Source of the DNA: Acidaminococcus timonensis
Lineage (GTDB): Bacteria > Bacillota > Negativicutes > Acidaminococcales > Acidaminococcaceae
Assembly (NCBI RefSeq): GCF_900106585.1
Contig: NZ_FNWH01000006.1
Coordinates: 1,116,001 to 1,180,000, forward strand
Direction: 5' to 3'
DNA length: 64,000 bases
Below the pieces are notes generated by a model. That model was not told the origin of the DNA. It did not search any database and worked only from the letters and a program-made list of their open reading frames with translations. Positions within the stretch are counted from its first letter, which is position 1; each line of letters starts with the position of its first letter. The translations under genes and the position numbers were made by a program. Shown in pieces: positions 63,480 through 64,000 of the stretch.

Positions 63480-64000
63480 TTATTTTCTCACCCATACCCG
63501 CTCTCCGGCAGGCAGCTTTTCAATGGGTTTGGGATCTGCCACCGCTTCGCCAAAAGGCATCTGCGCCACCAGGACCCAGCTGTCCGGCACCTGGAATTCC
63601 TTTTTGATGGCATCATCGATAATGGGGTTGTAATGCTGGATATTCACGCCCAGTCCCAGATCCGTCAGGGCCGTCCACAGGGCAAACTGCAGCATCCCAT
63701 TCCCCTGGCTGGCCCAGATGGGGAAGTTGTCCGCATAGCCCGGGAACTGTTCCTGCAGCTTCTTCACCGTAGCCATCTCTTCGAAGTACAGCAGGGTCCC
63801 GTAGGCAGCGGCAAAGCCCTTCACCTTGGCTTCCGTGGGAGCGAATTTGTCTGCCGGTACAATTTTCCGCAGGGTCTCCATCACAATGTTCCACACGGCA
63901 TCATGCTTGCTGCCCAGGGCGATGATCACCCGGCCGCTCTGCATGTTAAAGGCCGAAGGGACCTCCCGTGTCACCTTCTCCACCGTTTCCACGATTTCCT
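63480..64000 (-). CDS. Nitroreductase-family protein (5' end outside window)
   Basis: The frame is open through the right edge, so the N-terminus is missing; about 173 residues are visible. REVPSAFNMQSGRVIIALG is the FMN-binding start typical of oxygen-insensitive nitroreductases (Ser-Phe-Asn-Xaa-Gln-Ser), followed by ASQGNGMLQFALWTALTDLG and a C-terminal LVAQMPFGEAVADPKPI. It would reduce quinones or nitro-aromatics with NAD(P)H. It ends with VWVRK before a clean terminator. Confidence 0.9.
   Translation of the reverse strand, partial: EIVETVEKVTREVPSAFNMQSGRVIIALGSKHDAVWNIVMETLRKIVPADKFAPTEAKVKGFAAAYGTLLYFEEMATVKKLQEQFPGYADNFPIWASQGNGMLQFALWTALTDLGLGVNIQHYNPIIDDAIKKEFQVPDSWVLVAQMPFGEAVADPKPIEKLPAGERVWVRK

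Overview
The window looks like a chromosome segment of an anaerobic Negativicutes bacterium, most likely Acidaminococcus or a close relative. This is an inference from gene content: a Na+-translocating decarboxylase beta subunit, a FeFe-hydrogenase maturase-like radical SAM protein, and Firmicutes-style Shine-Dalgarno sites and T-box in an organism that also encodes an OmpH/Skp-like periplasmic chaperone. No rRNA or tRNA gene was recognised, so the assignment cannot be checked inside the window.

Region 1 (1 to about 32.4 kb) is the lysogeny-proximal part of a tailed, HK97-like siphovirus prophage. Nearly all lytic genes lie on the minus strand. Going from high to low coordinates they are: Cro-like and excisionase-like regulators; a recombination/replication block (Gam, RecA-like ATPase, SSB-like protein, TOPRIM/DUF927 primase-helicase); a 0.3-kb array of TCTACC repeats resembling a replication or control site; dUTPase, SF2 helicase, VRR-NUC nuclease and several tiny zinc-finger or membrane proteins; a late regulator; TerS, HNH and TerL; head genes; and tail genes. 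The distal tail cassette (tape measure, DUF2460, DUF2163, NlpC/P60, tip protein) runs off the left edge, so lysis genes and the second att site are outside. The CI-like repressor, a putative cell-surface cargo protein and a tyrosine integrase are on the plus strand at 26.8-29.3 kb. An IS66-family element (29594-32187) with an 8-bp target duplication interrupts a small gene beside the integrase.

Region 2 (32.4-49.2 kb) is host DNA dominated by a minus-strand cluster flanked by two LysR regulators. Eight promoters in it share one architecture with fixed spacing: ATAC-N7-GTAT, 15 bp, ATAAGCAT, then a TATGCT-like -10. They drive a carboxymuconolactone-decarboxylase-like protein, three flavodoxin-like proteins (one with an in-frame amber codon), a DUF362 protein, an SGNH lipoprotein, TatA/TatC, a cupin, a metallo-beta-lactamase-fold protein, an iron alcohol dehydrogenase and an alpha/beta-hydrolase. 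Most products carry Sec, lipoprotein or Tat signals, and Tat genes and Tat substrates occur in the same regulon. I read this as an envelope-directed redox/reactive-electrophile response; the function is inference, the shared operator is directly visible.

Region 3 (48.4-64 kb) holds housekeeping genes: nucleosidase, SIMPL protein, Rrf2 regulator, trxA-trxB, an NhaC-type antiporter, an OmpH-like chaperone, csoR-copZ, ileS behind an isoleucine T-box, an rRNA/tRNA methyltransferase, a Ktr/Trk potassium uptake pair, an FMN alpha-hydroxyacid dehydrogenase, a Na+-pump beta subunit with a 40-residue companion, and a nitroreductase cut by the right edge. Three families of short non-coding repeats are scattered through regions 2 and 3.
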